Part shown: piece after piece, positions 9,249 to 17,862 of the stretch
Layout of the letters: every line of letters starts with the position of its first letter
How positions within the stretch are numbered: position 1 is the stretch's first letter
The notes under the pieces: model-generated
What the model saw: the letters and a program-made list of their open reading frames with translations, nothing else
What the model was told of the DNA's origin: nothing
Databases searched by the model: none
Program-made: the position numbers and the translations under genes
Assembly: GCA_022826685.1 (NCBI GenBank)
Contig: JAJDUL010000030.1
Location: 1 to 49,440, forward strand
Source: Gemmatimonadota bacterium
GTDB lineage: Bacteria > Gemmatimonadota > Gemmatimonadetes > Palauibacterales > Palauibacteraceae
Direction: 5' to 3'
DNA: 49,440 bases

Positions 9249-9968
9249 TCAGGCGGAGTCGTCGTCGCGATCCGGCGCGCGGACCGGGCGGGCGATGTCC
9301 GTGAGTTCGTAGATGTTGCAGACCCGCCACGCGGTCTCGCTGCCGGCTCCGGTCCCCGGCGCCATCTCGACGGGGGCGAGGATCCTCCGGTAGGCCTCGC
9401 CCTCGAAGGCATCGAGCCGCTCCCAGGCAGCGGGGAGGCCGGAACTCTCCAGCACCTTCACCGCGACCCGGTCGCCGGAACTTCCGGGGACGAACCCGGG
9501 ATAGCCCTGCCGCGCCGCCCACCCGCGGTCGTGCAGCGTGCCCTCCACCGTCCCTTCCACCCAGCGCCCGACGAGCGCCGCCACGTGATGATGGTTGTTC
9601 TCGCCGGGGAGAAGGGACCCGTACACGGCCAGACGCCGCTCCGGATGGTCGAGCAGGGCTTCGATCAGCCGTTCGAGGATCGGTTCGAGATACCCGCGCA
9701 GCGCCGCGGCGCCGCCTTCCGCGCCCGGTTCGGCCAGGAGCGCTTCGAGTTCCGCCAGCGCTCCGGCCGCGTCCGACCGACGCTCCTCGCCCGGCCGGCG
9801 GTCCGCGCCCGGCAGGACTTTCGCAAGCTCCTCGAACCCGGAAAGCAGGGCGCCGAGGCGGTCGAAGCTGCGTTCGGGCGCGAGCCGCGCTTCGTTGAGG
9901 CGGGCGAGGGCGCCCCGCAGGACGGCCGGGTCGCGGACCGGGCCCGGCTCCGGGCCGTCCGCGGTCAC
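9249..9968 (-). CDS. Gamma-glutamylcyclotransferase-like (AIG2/GGCT) protein
   Basis: A 239-aa protein whose C-terminal half (about residues 111-225) is a GGCT/AIG2 fold: LAVYGSLLPGENNHHH (the YGSL substrate loop), GTLHDRGWAARQGYPGFVP and the acidic LDAFEGEAYRRI segment that carries the family catalytic Glu. The N-terminal 100 residues are helical and match nothing I recognise. GTG 9968 is chosen because it overlaps the stop of the alpha/beta hydrolase gene (GTGA). The family acts on gamma-glutamyl amines or peptides; the substrate here is unknown. Last gene of the long minus-strand run. Confidence 0.75.
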   Translation of the reverse strand: MTADGPEPGPVRDPAVLRGALARLNEARLAPERSFDRLGALLSGFEELAKVLPGADRRPGEERRSDAAGALAELEALLAEPGAEGGAAALRGYLEPILERLIEALLDHPERRLAVYGSLLPGENNHHHVAALVGRWVEGTVEGTLHDRGWAARQGYPGFVPGSSGDRVAVKVLESSGLPAAWERLDAFEGEAYRRILAPVEMAPGTGAGSETAWRVCNIYELTDIARPVRAPDRDDDSA

Positions 9969-10924
9969 GGTCCTTCCCGGGGCCGCTGCCGAAGGAACTC
10001 CCGCACGCCCTCCCAGAACGACGCCGGTTTCTCGATGAACGGAAAGTGCCCCGATCCATCGACCCGAATCAGGCGACTGTCCGGCAGGGCTCCGTCGATC
10101 GCTTCCACCATCTCCATCGGGATCGGATCCTGCGCACCGTGCACGATGAGCACCGGGACCTCGATCTCGCCGAGACGGTCCCAGAAGTCGAGCCCCTGGA
10201 GCGGCGTCATGAGCAGGGTCGCGACGAGCTGCCCCTGGCTCGCCGTCCGCTCGTGCAGGGAGAGGCGAAGCAGGCTGTCCGCCACGCCGGCGTCCGCGAA
10301 CGTCCCGCGGAAGACGTGGAAGAAGACCCGGCTGATGGCTTCCGCGTCCCGCGCCGCGAACTCCGGCGTCCCCCGAATCGAGTCGATGGCCGCGAGGTCG
10401 GTCGAATCCCGTCGGGCCAACTGGTTCTCGTCGGTCTGCTCGCGAAACCGGCTGCCCGGCTCGACGGGCGCGACGAGGATGAGCGCCGTCAGCCGCTCGG
10501 GGCGTTCCATGGCGTAGAGGAGGGCCGGAATCGCTCCCCACGAGTGCGCGAGCAGCGTGACCTTCTCGCGTTGCGCGACGTGTTCCCGGATCCGGTCGAT
10601 GTCCGTGAGGTAGCGCTCCATCGAGAGGCTCGCGGCATTCACCACGGCCCTCGACGCTCCCAGGCCCCGCTGGTCGTAGAAGATGACCTGGTGCGTCTCG
10701 GCCAGCGGTCCGAACCACGGACGAAGGTAGGAATGGTCGAGACCCGGTCCGCCGTGCACGACGACGACGGGTTCCCCGGCCCCGACCGCCTGGTAGAAGA
10801 GTTCCGCCTCGAAGACGGGGAGCGAGCCGGCCCGGGTCGGCGGGCCCGCTTCGGAGGCCGGGGCGCCGCACCCCGCCGCGAGGGCCGCGAGGACGGCAAG
10901 ACCGAAGGCGGGGCGGGCTGTCAG
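9965..10924 (-). CDS. Alpha/beta hydrolase lipoprotein, proline iminopeptidase-like
   Basis: Alpha/beta-hydrolase of the proline iminopeptidase type, judged from the oxyanion motif VVVHGGPGLDHSYL, the DQRGLGAS segment, the nucleophile elbow LLAHSWGA (an A-x-S-x-G variant of GxSxG), the acid in HGAQDPI and the histidine in GSGHFPFIEKP. The N-terminus is a lipoprotein signal (FGLAVLAALAAGC). No ATG, GTG or TTG lies in frame where that signal needs one. The CTG at 10924 overlaps the MOSC stop (CTGA) exactly as GTGA does elsewhere in this operon, so I infer a CTG start (319 aa). If wrong, the protein starts internally without a signal. Confidence 0.7.
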   Translation of the reverse strand: MTARPAFGLAVLAALAAGCGAPASEAGPPTRAGSLPVFEAELFYQAVGAGEPVVVVHGGPGLDHSYLRPWFGPLAETHQVIFYDQRGLGASRAVVNAASLSMERYLTDIDRIREHVAQREKVTLLAHSWGAIPALLYAMERPERLTALILVAPVEPGSRFREQTDENQLARRDSTDLAAIDSIRGTPEFAARDAEAISRVFFHVFRGTFADAGVADSLLRLSLHERTASQGQLVATLLMTPLQGLDFWDRLGEIEVPVLIVHGAQDPIPMEMVEAIDGALPDSRLIRVDGSGHFPFIEKPASFWEGVREFLRQRPREGP

Positions 10925-11391
10925 GATTCCCAGGCCACCGCATCGCCGAGGGCGAGGGGGCCGCCCTCGATCACCATCCCGTACGCGCCGCCGCGCCAGT
11001 CGGGCGCGAGCGCCTCCTTGAGCCCGGGCGCCGCGTCCTCCATGCGCTCGCACGGCAGCGTCTCGCCGCGAATGCGGATGCGACAGCCGGCGATCCGCAG
11101 CACCCGGTCCGCCGTCTCGCTGAAGTCGACGCCCCGCACGAGCAGGTTGGCCCGGCGGGCATCCGGCGCCAGATCGACACCGACCTCCCGCGTCGCCGCC
11201 TCCCACGCGTCCGCGTCGAGGATCGTCACCTGGCGGTAGCCGCCGCGGTCGACGTTTCCCTCCAACCCCTTCCCCGCCACGAGCGTGGCTTCCGGGACCG
11301 GCTCCATCGGGCCCTTCCGCGCCGACTTGAGCCAGATCGCCTCGAGCCGCGCCGATCCGGAGCCGGCGGGCCCCGCGGTGGACTCAGCCAT
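10921..11391 (-). CDS. MOSC domain protein
   Basis: A 156-aa stand-alone MOSC domain (molybdenum-cofactor sulfurase C-terminal fold; relatives include YiiM). Visible family features are the N-terminal IWLKSARKGPMEPV segment, GLEGNVDRGGYRQVTI, the RRANLLVRGVDF stretch, a conserved cysteine in GETLPCERM and the C-terminal GGPLALGDAVAW strand. Such proteins bind molybdopterin-type cofactors or reduce N-hydroxylated compounds, but the partner reductase is not nearby. The ATG overlaps the preceding gene by eight bases. Function beyond the fold is unknown. Confidence 0.85.
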   Translation of the reverse strand: MAESTAGPAGSGSARLEAIWLKSARKGPMEPVPEATLVAGKGLEGNVDRGGYRQVTILDADAWEAATREVGVDLAPDARRANLLVRGVDFSETADRVLRIAGCRIRIRGETLPCERMEDAAPGLKEALAPDWRGGAYGMVIEGGPLALGDAVAWES

Positions 11392-12058
11392 CGGTCACCT
11401 CCAGCGTGGAAAAGTGCAGGTTGAGGCCGTGGTTGACCCTCAGCCCCACGACGCCGTCCACGTGCTGCCCCGTTCTCGCCGTCCGGAACACCTCCTGCTC
11501 GTTCACGCCGAAGATCACCTCCTCCTCGCCGACCTCCACGAAGAGGACGTTCTTCGCCGTCGCCGCGCCCTCCTCCCGCGCCGCCCAGGTGACGACCGCC
11601 TCGTGCTTCGTCCAGTCGAGGAGGGTGGAGGTCTCGTCGCCATCCCGGCGCTTCACGATCACGCTCCCGTCCGCCCGGATGAGGAGGTAGGTGTAGGCCT
11701 GGCCGTCTCCCTCGAGATCCGTGCCGCCGATGAAGACGCCGAACCCTTCGTTCAGGCCTTCGGGGTCGAACAGGAAGACGGTCGACTCAACGCGAAAGTC
11801 GCCGTCCGCCCGGGTCTCGGGATCGTAGAAGATGCCGGCCGGGCCCGTGGTGACGTGCCAGCCGGGCGGCATCTCCTGAAGGGCCTCCACGCCGTCGCCT
11901 CCGTGATCGGTGCGGGCGAGCCAGCCCTCGGGCGGCGGCAGCTTGTCTTCCTGGGCGGCGGCGGCGAGGGGAAGCAGGGCCAGGCATGCGATGGCGAGGC
12001 GCCATCCGGCGCCCCCGACGCGCCCGCCGCGGACGCGAGATTTCGAATGGTGCGGCAT
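11384..12058 (-). CDS. Secreted lectin/LamG-like (DUF1080-type) protein
   Basis: Exported protein of about 224 aa with a signal peptide (hydrophobic stretch ending LPLAAAAQ). The mature part reads like a concanavalin-type jelly roll of the DUF1080/LamG kind: GWHVTTGPAGIFYDPETRADGDF, GFGVFIGGTDLEG, YTYLLIRADGSVIVKRR and a C-terminal GVVGLRVNHGLNLHFSTLEV. That pattern is usual for domains binding or cleaving sugars, but no catalytic residues can be pointed to. ATG 12058 is used, with GGAG 11 bases upstream; a GTG at 12070 is the alternative. It overlaps the downstream MOSC gene by eight bases. Confidence 0.65.
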   Translation of the reverse strand: MPHHSKSRVRGGRVGGAGWRLAIACLALLPLAAAAQEDKLPPPEGWLARTDHGGDGVEALQEMPPGWHVTTGPAGIFYDPETRADGDFRVESTVFLFDPEGLNEGFGVFIGGTDLEGDGQAYTYLLIRADGSVIVKRRDGDETSTLLDWTKHEAVVTWAAREEGAATAKNVLFVEVGEEEVIFGVNEQEVFRTARTGQHVDGVVGLRVNHGLNLHFSTLEVTDG

Positions 12059-12160
12059 GTTCCGTGTCACTCCGATTTCGGATCCGTTTCGAGTCTCAGA
12101 CAGGGGGCCGGCAGCCCATGGCCAAAGCCCTGCTGGCGGCCGGCGTGGGCGGCATGATAG

Positions 12161-13000
12161 TCACTCCGGCGGCGAATCGCAGGACTCGCAGCGCGTGAGC
12201 CGGAGCGCGACGATTTCGGGCGGCACGAGGAAGCGGACGCCGAGCCGGCTCGTCCCCACCCCGGTCGTTACGAAGAGGTGCCGTCCGTCCTCCACCACGT
12301 GACCCGCCGCATACCGGTCCCCGAAACGGGAGGGGGTGATCCCGGGACCCACGAAGGGGATGATGACCTGCCCGCCGTGCGTGTGTCCGGCCAACGTCAG
12401 GGAGGCCCGCGCCGGCACCTCCGGAAAGATGTCCGGGTTGTGCGTGACGACGATGACGGGCTCCCCGGGACGGACCCCGTCGAGCGCCTCCTCGACCGAC
12501 GGATGGCCCGTCCAGAAGTCCGCCACGCCCGCGATCCAGACGTCGTGGCCGCGTACGCGCGCGCGCTGGCCCCGGTTGTCGAGCACCGTGATCCCGGCCC
12601 CGGAGAGCGCCTCCTCCACGCGCTCGGCCGACAGCCAGCGGTCGTGGTTCCCGAGCACCGCGAACACGCCGTGGCGAGCGTCGAGGGCGGCGAGGTCCTC
12701 GGCGATCTCCTCCGGCGCCACGAACCGGCCGCCCATGACATTGTCGATCGTCAGATCGCCGGCGATGAGCACGAGGTCCGGGAGCGTCTCGTTCACCCGT
12801 CGCACGACGCGGCGCAGGTTGTCCCGGCCGTTCCGCGGCGAGCCCACGTGCAGGTCGGCGATCAGTGCGATGCGGGTCTCCTCGCCCTCGGGCCACCCGG
12901 GCACCTCGAGGTCGGTCCGGTTGACGACGAGTCGGCCGGGCTCCCACCAGAACGCCCACGCGGCGAGCACGACCGCGGTCGCGAGAAGGAGAAGGAGCAT
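12161..13000 (-). CDS. Membrane-anchored metallophosphoesterase (YkuE/calcineurin-like)
   Basis: A 279-aa calcineurin-like phosphoesterase with one N-terminal transmembrane helix (residues 1-21) that should place the catalytic domain outside the cytoplasm. All five metal/active-site motifs are present: ALIADLHVG, LIAGDL, VLGNHDRW, VVTHNPD and LAGHTHGGQ. The sequence is closest in style to the YkuE/YaeI group, some of which act on UDP-sugar lipids, but the substrate cannot be read from sequence. ATG 13000 lies 35 bases downstream of the DUF885 stop and gives the helix a normal N-terminus. Confidence 0.87.
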   Translation of the reverse strand: MLLLLLATAVVLAAWAFWWEPGRLVVNRTDLEVPGWPEGEETRIALIADLHVGSPRNGRDNLRRVVRRVNETLPDLVLIAGDLTIDNVMGGRFVAPEEIAEDLAALDARHGVFAVLGNHDRWLSAERVEEALSGAGITVLDNRGQRARVRGHDVWIAGVADFWTGHPSVEEALDGVRPGEPVIVVTHNPDIFPEVPARASLTLAGHTHGGQVIIPFVGPGITPSRFGDRYAAGHVVEDGRHLFVTTGVGTSRLGVRFLVPPEIVALRLTRCESCDSPPE

Positions 13001-13035
13001 CCAGCCCGTCCAGCCGGCGCGCGGTCGCCGCAGCC

Positions 13036-14877
13036 CTACGATCCGTCGCCCCCGGTCCCGGTCCCCTCGGCCCCGCCCCCGGCACCCCCGGCCCCGCTCC
13101 CGTCGATCCACGCGTCGACCTGTCCCTCGAGCACGACCATGGGCACGGACCCGTTCCGCAGCACGACATCGTGGAAGCGGCGGATGTCGAAGCCGTCTCC
13201 GAGCGCATCTTCCGCCCGGGCCCGCAGGTCGAGCAGCTTGCGCTTCCCCATCTGGTAGGCGAGCGCCTGCCCCGGCAGGTCCGTGGAATAGCGCAGCGAC
13301 TCCGTCGCGATCTGGGTTTCCGATTCGAGCGTGTTCTCGCGCATGAACTGCCGTGCCTCCTCCAGGGTCATGCCGAAATGGTTCATCCCCGGATCCACCA
13401 CGAGCCGGGTCGCGAGGAAGCTCTCCAGGATATAGAAGCCATACTCGCTGTACAGGTCCTCGTACACGCCCGCCTCGAATCCCAGAAACGACGCGTAGGA
13501 GCCCCAGCCCTCCGTGTAGGCCGTGTACGATGTGTTTCGCCGATAGTCCGGCAGCGTCTCGCTCTCGCGCTGGCCCGCGATCTGGAAGTGGTGGCCGGAG
13601 ATCAGTTCGTGGAGCGAGATCGACGCGAGCCCCAGCCAACTCCGCTGATCCAGATTCGAGCCGTTGTAGTAGTAGACGCCGGTCGGTTCCGCGGGGGTGG
13701 GCGCGGCGTAGTAGCCGTACGTCATCGCCGGCTCGAGTTCGGGCGCGAGCCGCCTCGCGTCCCACGGGGCCTCGGGGACGCCGAGGAAGTAGTCGTCGAT
13801 GCGCTCGAGCATCCGGGTGGACGCGGCCAGCAGACGCTCACGCACCTCTTCGTGGGACGCCGGGAAGTAGCGCGGGTCCGACTTCAGGTGCGCATGGAAT
13901 TCATCCGCGCTCCCCTCCCAGCCCAGGCGGTCGCGGATCTCCGCCATGCGGGCGCGAAACTCGGCGAGGAGTTCGTGGCCGGCCGCCTGCACCTCCTCCG
14001 GCGTCACCTCCATCGTCGTGTGGAAGCGGGTCAGATAGAGGTAGTAGTCGCGGCCCTCCGGATACTGCGAGAGACCGACCCCGGCCGGCGCACGCGCCGC
14101 GTACGGCCCTTCCAGGAAGGCGGCGAGTTCCTCGAGCGCCGGGTTGATGGAGTCGCGGACGATCTCTCCGATGCGCGCCGTTGCCTCCGCCACCCGGTCG
14201 GAGTCCAGCGCGGACGCGCGATCCGCGGGGAGCGCGAAGGGACCGCCGTCGGCCTCCCCCGCCGTGGCGCGCACGAGCTGGACGACGGGCGCGATGTTGC
14301 GGCTCGACACGATGAAGTCGCGCTCGAACTGCCCCCGCACGTAATCCTCGAGATCGCGCACGTGCGACGGAACCTGCTCGACAAGCGCCACGAAACGGTC
14401 GAGATCCGCCTCATTCCCGAGCGGGAGCAGGGGGAAGATCTGGCTGTAGCTGCGGAGCACGCTCGAATACGGGGTGAGGACGCTCCGGAGCCAGAAGTAC
14501 CGGTGTCCCTCGACCGCCATCTCCGCCTGCCAGACCAGGGTCTCCAGCGTGACGCGCTCATCGGCCGGGAGCGCCGCCCCGTCGATGGCGAGCGCGCGGT
14601 CGAGCTGCCGCTGGAAGAACGCGGCCCGATCCTCCGCCGCCTCGTAGCCGAGTTCCGGGAGCCGCTCCACGTCCAGCCCCTCCCGCAGGCGGATGACGGG
14701 GTTCGTCTCCAGGTCCCGGACCCACGCCGAATCGAGCAGCGCCTCCAGCGCCGCCGAGGCCCGCTCCGACGCCGCTGCACCGCCACCGGACCCGTCGCGT
14801 TCGTCGACGGGAGCGCCACATGAGGCCGTCCACGCCACCAGCAACATCGAGACACCGGATGCGTGCCGGGCTCTCAT
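13036..14877 (-). CDS. DUF885 zinc-hydrolase-like lipoprotein
   Basis: A 613-aa exported protein of the DUF885 family, putative zinc metallopeptidases of the M2/M3-like fold. The lipoprotein signal ends LLVAWTASC. The metal motif HELISGHH is at residues 423-430 (family consensus HExxPGHH, here Ser for Pro), followed by YTEGWGSYA, which supplies a further Glu ligand. The last 20 residues are a Gly-rich low-complexity tail (GSGAGGAGGGAEGTGTGGDG) beyond the family end. The ATG overlaps the stop of a small upstream ORF (ATGA). Several Gemmatimonadota-like genomes carry many copies of this family; the substrate is unknown. Confidence 0.88.
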   Translation of the reverse strand: MRARHASGVSMLLVAWTASCGAPVDERDGSGGGAAASERASAALEALLDSAWVRDLETNPVIRLREGLDVERLPELGYEAAEDRAAFFQRQLDRALAIDGAALPADERVTLETLVWQAEMAVEGHRYFWLRSVLTPYSSVLRSYSQIFPLLPLGNEADLDRFVALVEQVPSHVRDLEDYVRGQFERDFIVSSRNIAPVVQLVRATAGEADGGPFALPADRASALDSDRVAEATARIGEIVRDSINPALEELAAFLEGPYAARAPAGVGLSQYPEGRDYYLYLTRFHTTMEVTPEEVQAAGHELLAEFRARMAEIRDRLGWEGSADEFHAHLKSDPRYFPASHEEVRERLLAASTRMLERIDDYFLGVPEAPWDARRLAPELEPAMTYGYYAAPTPAEPTGVYYYNGSNLDQRSWLGLASISLHELISGHHFQIAGQRESETLPDYRRNTSYTAYTEGWGSYASFLGFEAGVYEDLYSEYGFYILESFLATRLVVDPGMNHFGMTLEEARQFMRENTLESETQIATESLRYSTDLPGQALAYQMGKRKLLDLRARAEDALGDGFDIRRFHDVVLRNGSVPMVVLEGQVDAWIDGSGAGGAGGGAEGTGTGGDGS

Positions 14878-15038
14878 CGATCCCGGTCCTCCCTGATCAA
14901 AACCGTGCTGTCCGTCTGCGGCGTGCCGGCGGTCGTCGCCGCCAACTCCTTGGCCCGCGCGAAGAACTCCGCCGCCCGCCGGCGCTTAAGGATCAGCGAG
15001 ACCTCAGATGTGGTGAGCTTCATGGGGGGATTCGTCAT
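14874..15038 (-). CDS. Small protein resembling the N-terminus of the upstream membrane protein
   Basis: A 54-codon ORF filling the gap between the membrane-protein gene and the DUF885 gene. It starts MTNPPMKL, contains LTTSEVSLILKRR and ends RDR, and its stop overlaps the DUF885 ATG (ATGA). The neighbouring protein starts MTEPP and has LTASQVSQILKR about 20 residues later, so the two share an N-terminal motif and may derive from a partial duplication. A GGAGG lies 11 bases before ATG 15038; an internal ATG at 15023 would give 49 aa. There are no transmembrane or export signals. Likely real because of its position and overlap, but function is unknown. Confidence 0.5.
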   Translation of the reverse strand: MTNPPMKLTTSEVSLILKRRRAAEFFARAKELAATTAGTPQTDSTVLIREDRDR

Positions 15039-15042
15039 TGTT

Positions 15043-15684
15043 TCAGCGGCCTCCGGCCTCGAGCTGTGGGATGTCGTCCTCCGCCTCCTCCTCCCGGGGG
15101 CCGAAGCGGACGAGGAGTCCGCCGATGACCGAGGTGAGAATCCAGCAGAGCAGGGTCAAGATAAACCCCTCGAACCCGCCCGCGGAGATGATCAGCGTCG
15201 ACACGAACCAGAGGGTGAAGTTCTGGAGCTGGAAGTCGAGCAGGCTGCCGCGCTTCATGGCCTGCACGGCACGCAGTATGAGGTAGATCGCCGTGGCGCC
15301 GGATCCCGCGATGGCGCCTCCGAGCGAGCTCGCGAACAGCAACCCGAAGGCGGCACCGACCGCCCCACCCGCGATGATGCGTCCGGGAGAGGGGGAGGCC
15401 GGGTTCCCGGCAGGAGGGCCGCCGACAGCCGGAGGTGCAGGCTCCGGAACCGGGACCGGCATCTGCTCCGCGACCAGTTCCGCGATCGCCGTTCGTGTCG
15501 CGCGCGGGTCGATCCCAGCCTCGCCGGCGATCCGCTCCAGCTCCGCGACGGTCATCGAATCGCCTCGGGCGTCGATCTCGGCCGCCCGCTTGAGGATCTG
15601 CGAGACCTGCGAGGCGGTGAGCGTCGCGGGAGAACCGTGGGACGGGGACTCGTCGGGTGCGGGCGGCTCGGTCATGTCGCTCAC
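15043..15684 (-). CDS. Membrane protein with N-terminal helical motif
   Basis: A 213-aa protein not assigned to a named family. The N-terminal 85 residues are soluble and helical (LTASQVSQILKRAAEID, then MTVAELERIAGEAGIDPRA), resembling the short regulator-like segment that precedes 2TM or SHOCT-type domains. A Pro-rich linker follows, then hydrophobic helices at roughly 115-150 and 170-200, and an acidic tail. GTG 15684 overlaps the dehydratase stop (GTGA); the ATG four codons later is the alternative. It sits between amino-acid enzymes and the DUF885 hydrolase in one transcript. Confidence 0.6.
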   Translation of the reverse strand: MSDMTEPPAPDESPSHGSPATLTASQVSQILKRAAEIDARGDSMTVAELERIAGEAGIDPRATRTAIAELVAEQMPVPVPEPAPPAVGGPPAGNPASPSPGRIIAGGAVGAAFGLLFASSLGGAIAGSGATAIYLILRAVQAMKRGSLLDFQLQNFTLWFVSTLIISAGGFEGFILTLLCWILTSVIGGLLVRFGPREEEAEDDIPQLEAGGR

Positions 15685-16631
15685 GGCACGCCTCCCGCGA
15701 GGATGGTGGCCAGGCTGGACGGATCCAGGTTCCCCCCGGACACGATGCAGACAATTTTGTCCCCCTTCACCGCGCCCGACAGGGCGGCCGCGACCGAGGA
15801 AGCGCCGGCCCCCTCGGCCACCACGCGGTTGCGGGCCGTGAGCAGTCGGATCGCGTCGGCAGTGTCCCGGAGCGTGATTTCGGCCGAACCCGCCAGGAGA
15901 TCCTCCGCCAGTTCCCACATGGCGGGCTCCACGTGCGGCCCCCCGATTCCATCGACGAAAGAGGGCGTATAGGAGATCGAGACGGCGCGGCCCGCCCGCA
16001 GTGATTCCGCGAACGGGGCCTGGCCCGTCACCTCGGACGCGAAGACGGGCACGTTCGGCGCGACGGCCCGCATCCCCGCCGCGATCCCGCACGCGAGTCC
16101 GCCGCCTCCAAAGGGGACGATGACGGCGTCCACGTCGGGAAGATCCTCGACCAGTTCGAGGGCGATGGTTCCGTTCCCCGCCATCACGTCGCGGTCCATG
16201 AAGGCGTGGACGAACCGCCCGTCCATCCCGTCGAAGCGCTGCGTGCGGAAGACCTCGAACCAGGAGGCGACAGAGGTCTTCACGGCTGTCGCGCCGAGCC
16301 GGGCGATTGCGTCCAGCTTGAGTTGAGGCGCCGTCTCCGGGACCACGACCGAGCACGGGACGCCGAGCCGCCGCGCGTTCCAGGCGACCCCCTGCGCCAT
16401 GTTCCCCGCGCTCGCCGTCCACACCCCCGCCGCCAGCTCCGCCGGCGGGATCAGGCCGATCGCGTTCGCCGACCCCCGGATCTTGAACGAGCCGATCGGC
16501 TGCAGGTTCTCGAGCTTGAGCCAGATCTCGGGCCCCTCGTCGACGCCGAAGCGGATGAGCGGCGAGCGGAGGGCCGCCGCATAGACCCGTTCGCGCGCCG
16601 CCTCGATCTCCCGGAGGCCGGGGGGCTTCAC
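15681..16631 (-). CDS. Threonine dehydratase / serine racemase-like PLP enzyme
   Basis: Fold-type II PLP enzyme of 316 aa. The Schiff-base lysine is K50 in the signature PIGSFKIRGSANA, the phosphate-binding Gly loop is VPFGGGGLACG, and SAGNMAQGVAWNAR is the substrate loop. There is no C-terminal ACT-like regulatory domain, so it is the short catabolic-type threonine ammonia-lyase or serine/threonine racemase group. Threonine would give 2-oxobutyrate plus ammonia. GTG 16631 overlaps the stop of the Cys/Met enzyme (GTGA), which suggests a joint role in sulfur or hydroxy amino-acid breakdown: cystathionine lyase also yields 2-oxobutyrate. Confidence 0.85.
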   Translation of the reverse strand: MKPPGLREIEAARERVYAAALRSPLIRFGVDEGPEIWLKLENLQPIGSFKIRGSANAIGLIPPAELAAGVWTASAGNMAQGVAWNARRLGVPCSVVVPETAPQLKLDAIARLGATAVKTSVASWFEVFRTQRFDGMDGRFVHAFMDRDVMAGNGTIALELVEDLPDVDAVIVPFGGGGLACGIAAGMRAVAPNVPVFASEVTGQAPFAESLRAGRAVSISYTPSFVDGIGGPHVEPAMWELAEDLLAGSAEITLRDTADAIRLLTARNRVVAEGAGASSVAAALSGAVKGDKIVCIVSGGNLDPSSLATILAGGVP

Positions 16632-17821
16632 GCGGTGAGGCCCGCGACCGCCCTGGGCAGAGTCGCCAGCGCCCGATCGAGGTCGGCCGCGAGATCTTCC
16701 GTCGCCTCCAGCCCGGTGGAAAAGCGGATGAGGGCGTCCCGGATGCCGGCCTTCGCCCGCTCCTCGGCAGACATGCCCGCGTGGACGGCGGCGGCGGGCC
16801 GCACGACGAGCGACTCCGGCCCCCCGAGACTCGCCGCGACCATCGGGATCTCGAGCGCGGCGATGAACGCCTCCGCCGCGTCGACCCCACCCTCGAGTTC
16901 GAACGACATCATCCCGCCGAAGCCGTCGAACAGGCGCGCGGCGCGCTCGTGCTGCGCATGGCTCGCCAGCCCCGGATAGTGGACGACGGACACGGCGGGG
17001 TGCGCCTCGAGCCGCGCGGCGAGCCGGCCGACCGACGCGTTCTGCTCGCGGACGCGCACGCCCAGCGTCTTCAGCCCCCGCTCGAGCAGGAACGCCGCGT
17101 GCGGGTCGAGAGAGCCCCCGAGGTGGTCCTGCATGATTTTCACGCGGCGCACGAGATCCGCCGGCCCGGCCACGCTCCCGGCCACGATGTCGCTGTGCCC
17201 GTTCATGTACTTCGTGCAGCTCTCGAGGACGAGATCGAAGCCGATTTCCGCCGGCCGGAAGTTGATCGGGCTCGCGAACGTGTTGTCGATCATCGTCACG
17301 AGCCCGTGCTCGCGGGCGAACGCGACGACGGCCTCGAGATCCGCGACCTGCACGAGCGGATTCGTGAGCGTCTCCACGTACATCGCCCGCGTCGTCGGCG
17401 TCAGCGCGGCCGCCCAGCCCGATGGATCCTGCGGGTCGACCACCGTGTGCCCGATCCGGAAGCGCGGCAGGTCCTGCTGCAGGAAGGCGGCCGTGCCGCC
17501 GTACAGCGTGTCCTGCACGAGCACATGGTCCCCCGACGACAGCACCGTGAGCAGCGATCCGGAGATCGCCGCCATCCCGCTCGCGAGGGCCAGTGCCGCC
17601 TCCGTCCCCTCGAGCGCCGCGATGCGCTCCCCGAGCACGCGATGGTTCGGCGTCGTGCTGAGCCGGATGTACCCGATGTCGTGGTAGTCCTCGCCCCCCA
17701 ACTCGTAGTTCGCCGTCTGGTAGATCGGCGTGACGACGGCCCCCTCGGGCCTCGGCTGCTGCTCGCCCGCGTGCACGGCGTCCGTCGAAGGCGCCCTTCC
17801 CGTCTTCTTCATCTTCTTCAT
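16628..17821 (-). CDS. Cys/Met metabolism PLP-dependent enzyme (cystathionine gamma-lyase/synthase-like)
   Basis: A 397-aa fold-type I PLP enzyme of the Cys/Met metabolism family (cystathionine gamma-synthase, gamma-lyase, methionine gamma-lyase). Visible landmarks are TPIYQTANYEL, the YGGT loop, VETLTNPLVQVADL, TMIDNTFASPINF, the PLP lysine K204 in ESCTKYMNGHSD and the C-terminal RFSTGLEATEDLAADL. Sequence alone does not separate lyase from synthase. ATG 17821 is followed by a Lys-rich leader (MKKMKK). The ATG three codons on is an alternative, and an upstream in-frame ATG at 17914 adds 31 unlikely residues. First of a long overlapping gene run. Confidence 0.87.
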   Translation of the reverse strand: MKKMKKTGRAPSTDAVHAGEQQPRPEGAVVTPIYQTANYELGGEDYHDIGYIRLSTTPNHRVLGERIAALEGTEAALALASGMAAISGSLLTVLSSGDHVLVQDTLYGGTAAFLQQDLPRFRIGHTVVDPQDPSGWAAALTPTTRAMYVETLTNPLVQVADLEAVVAFAREHGLVTMIDNTFASPINFRPAEIGFDLVLESCTKYMNGHSDIVAGSVAGPADLVRRVKIMQDHLGGSLDPHAAFLLERGLKTLGVRVREQNASVGRLAARLEAHPAVSVVHYPGLASHAQHERAARLFDGFGGMMSFELEGGVDAAEAFIAALEIPMVAASLGGPESLVVRPAAAVHAGMSAEERAKAGIRDALIRFSTGLEATEDLAADLDRALATLPRAVAGLTA

Positions 17822-17862
17822 CGCGTCAGAGTCTCCCACAGAGTTGTAAGTCGAACCGGGCG

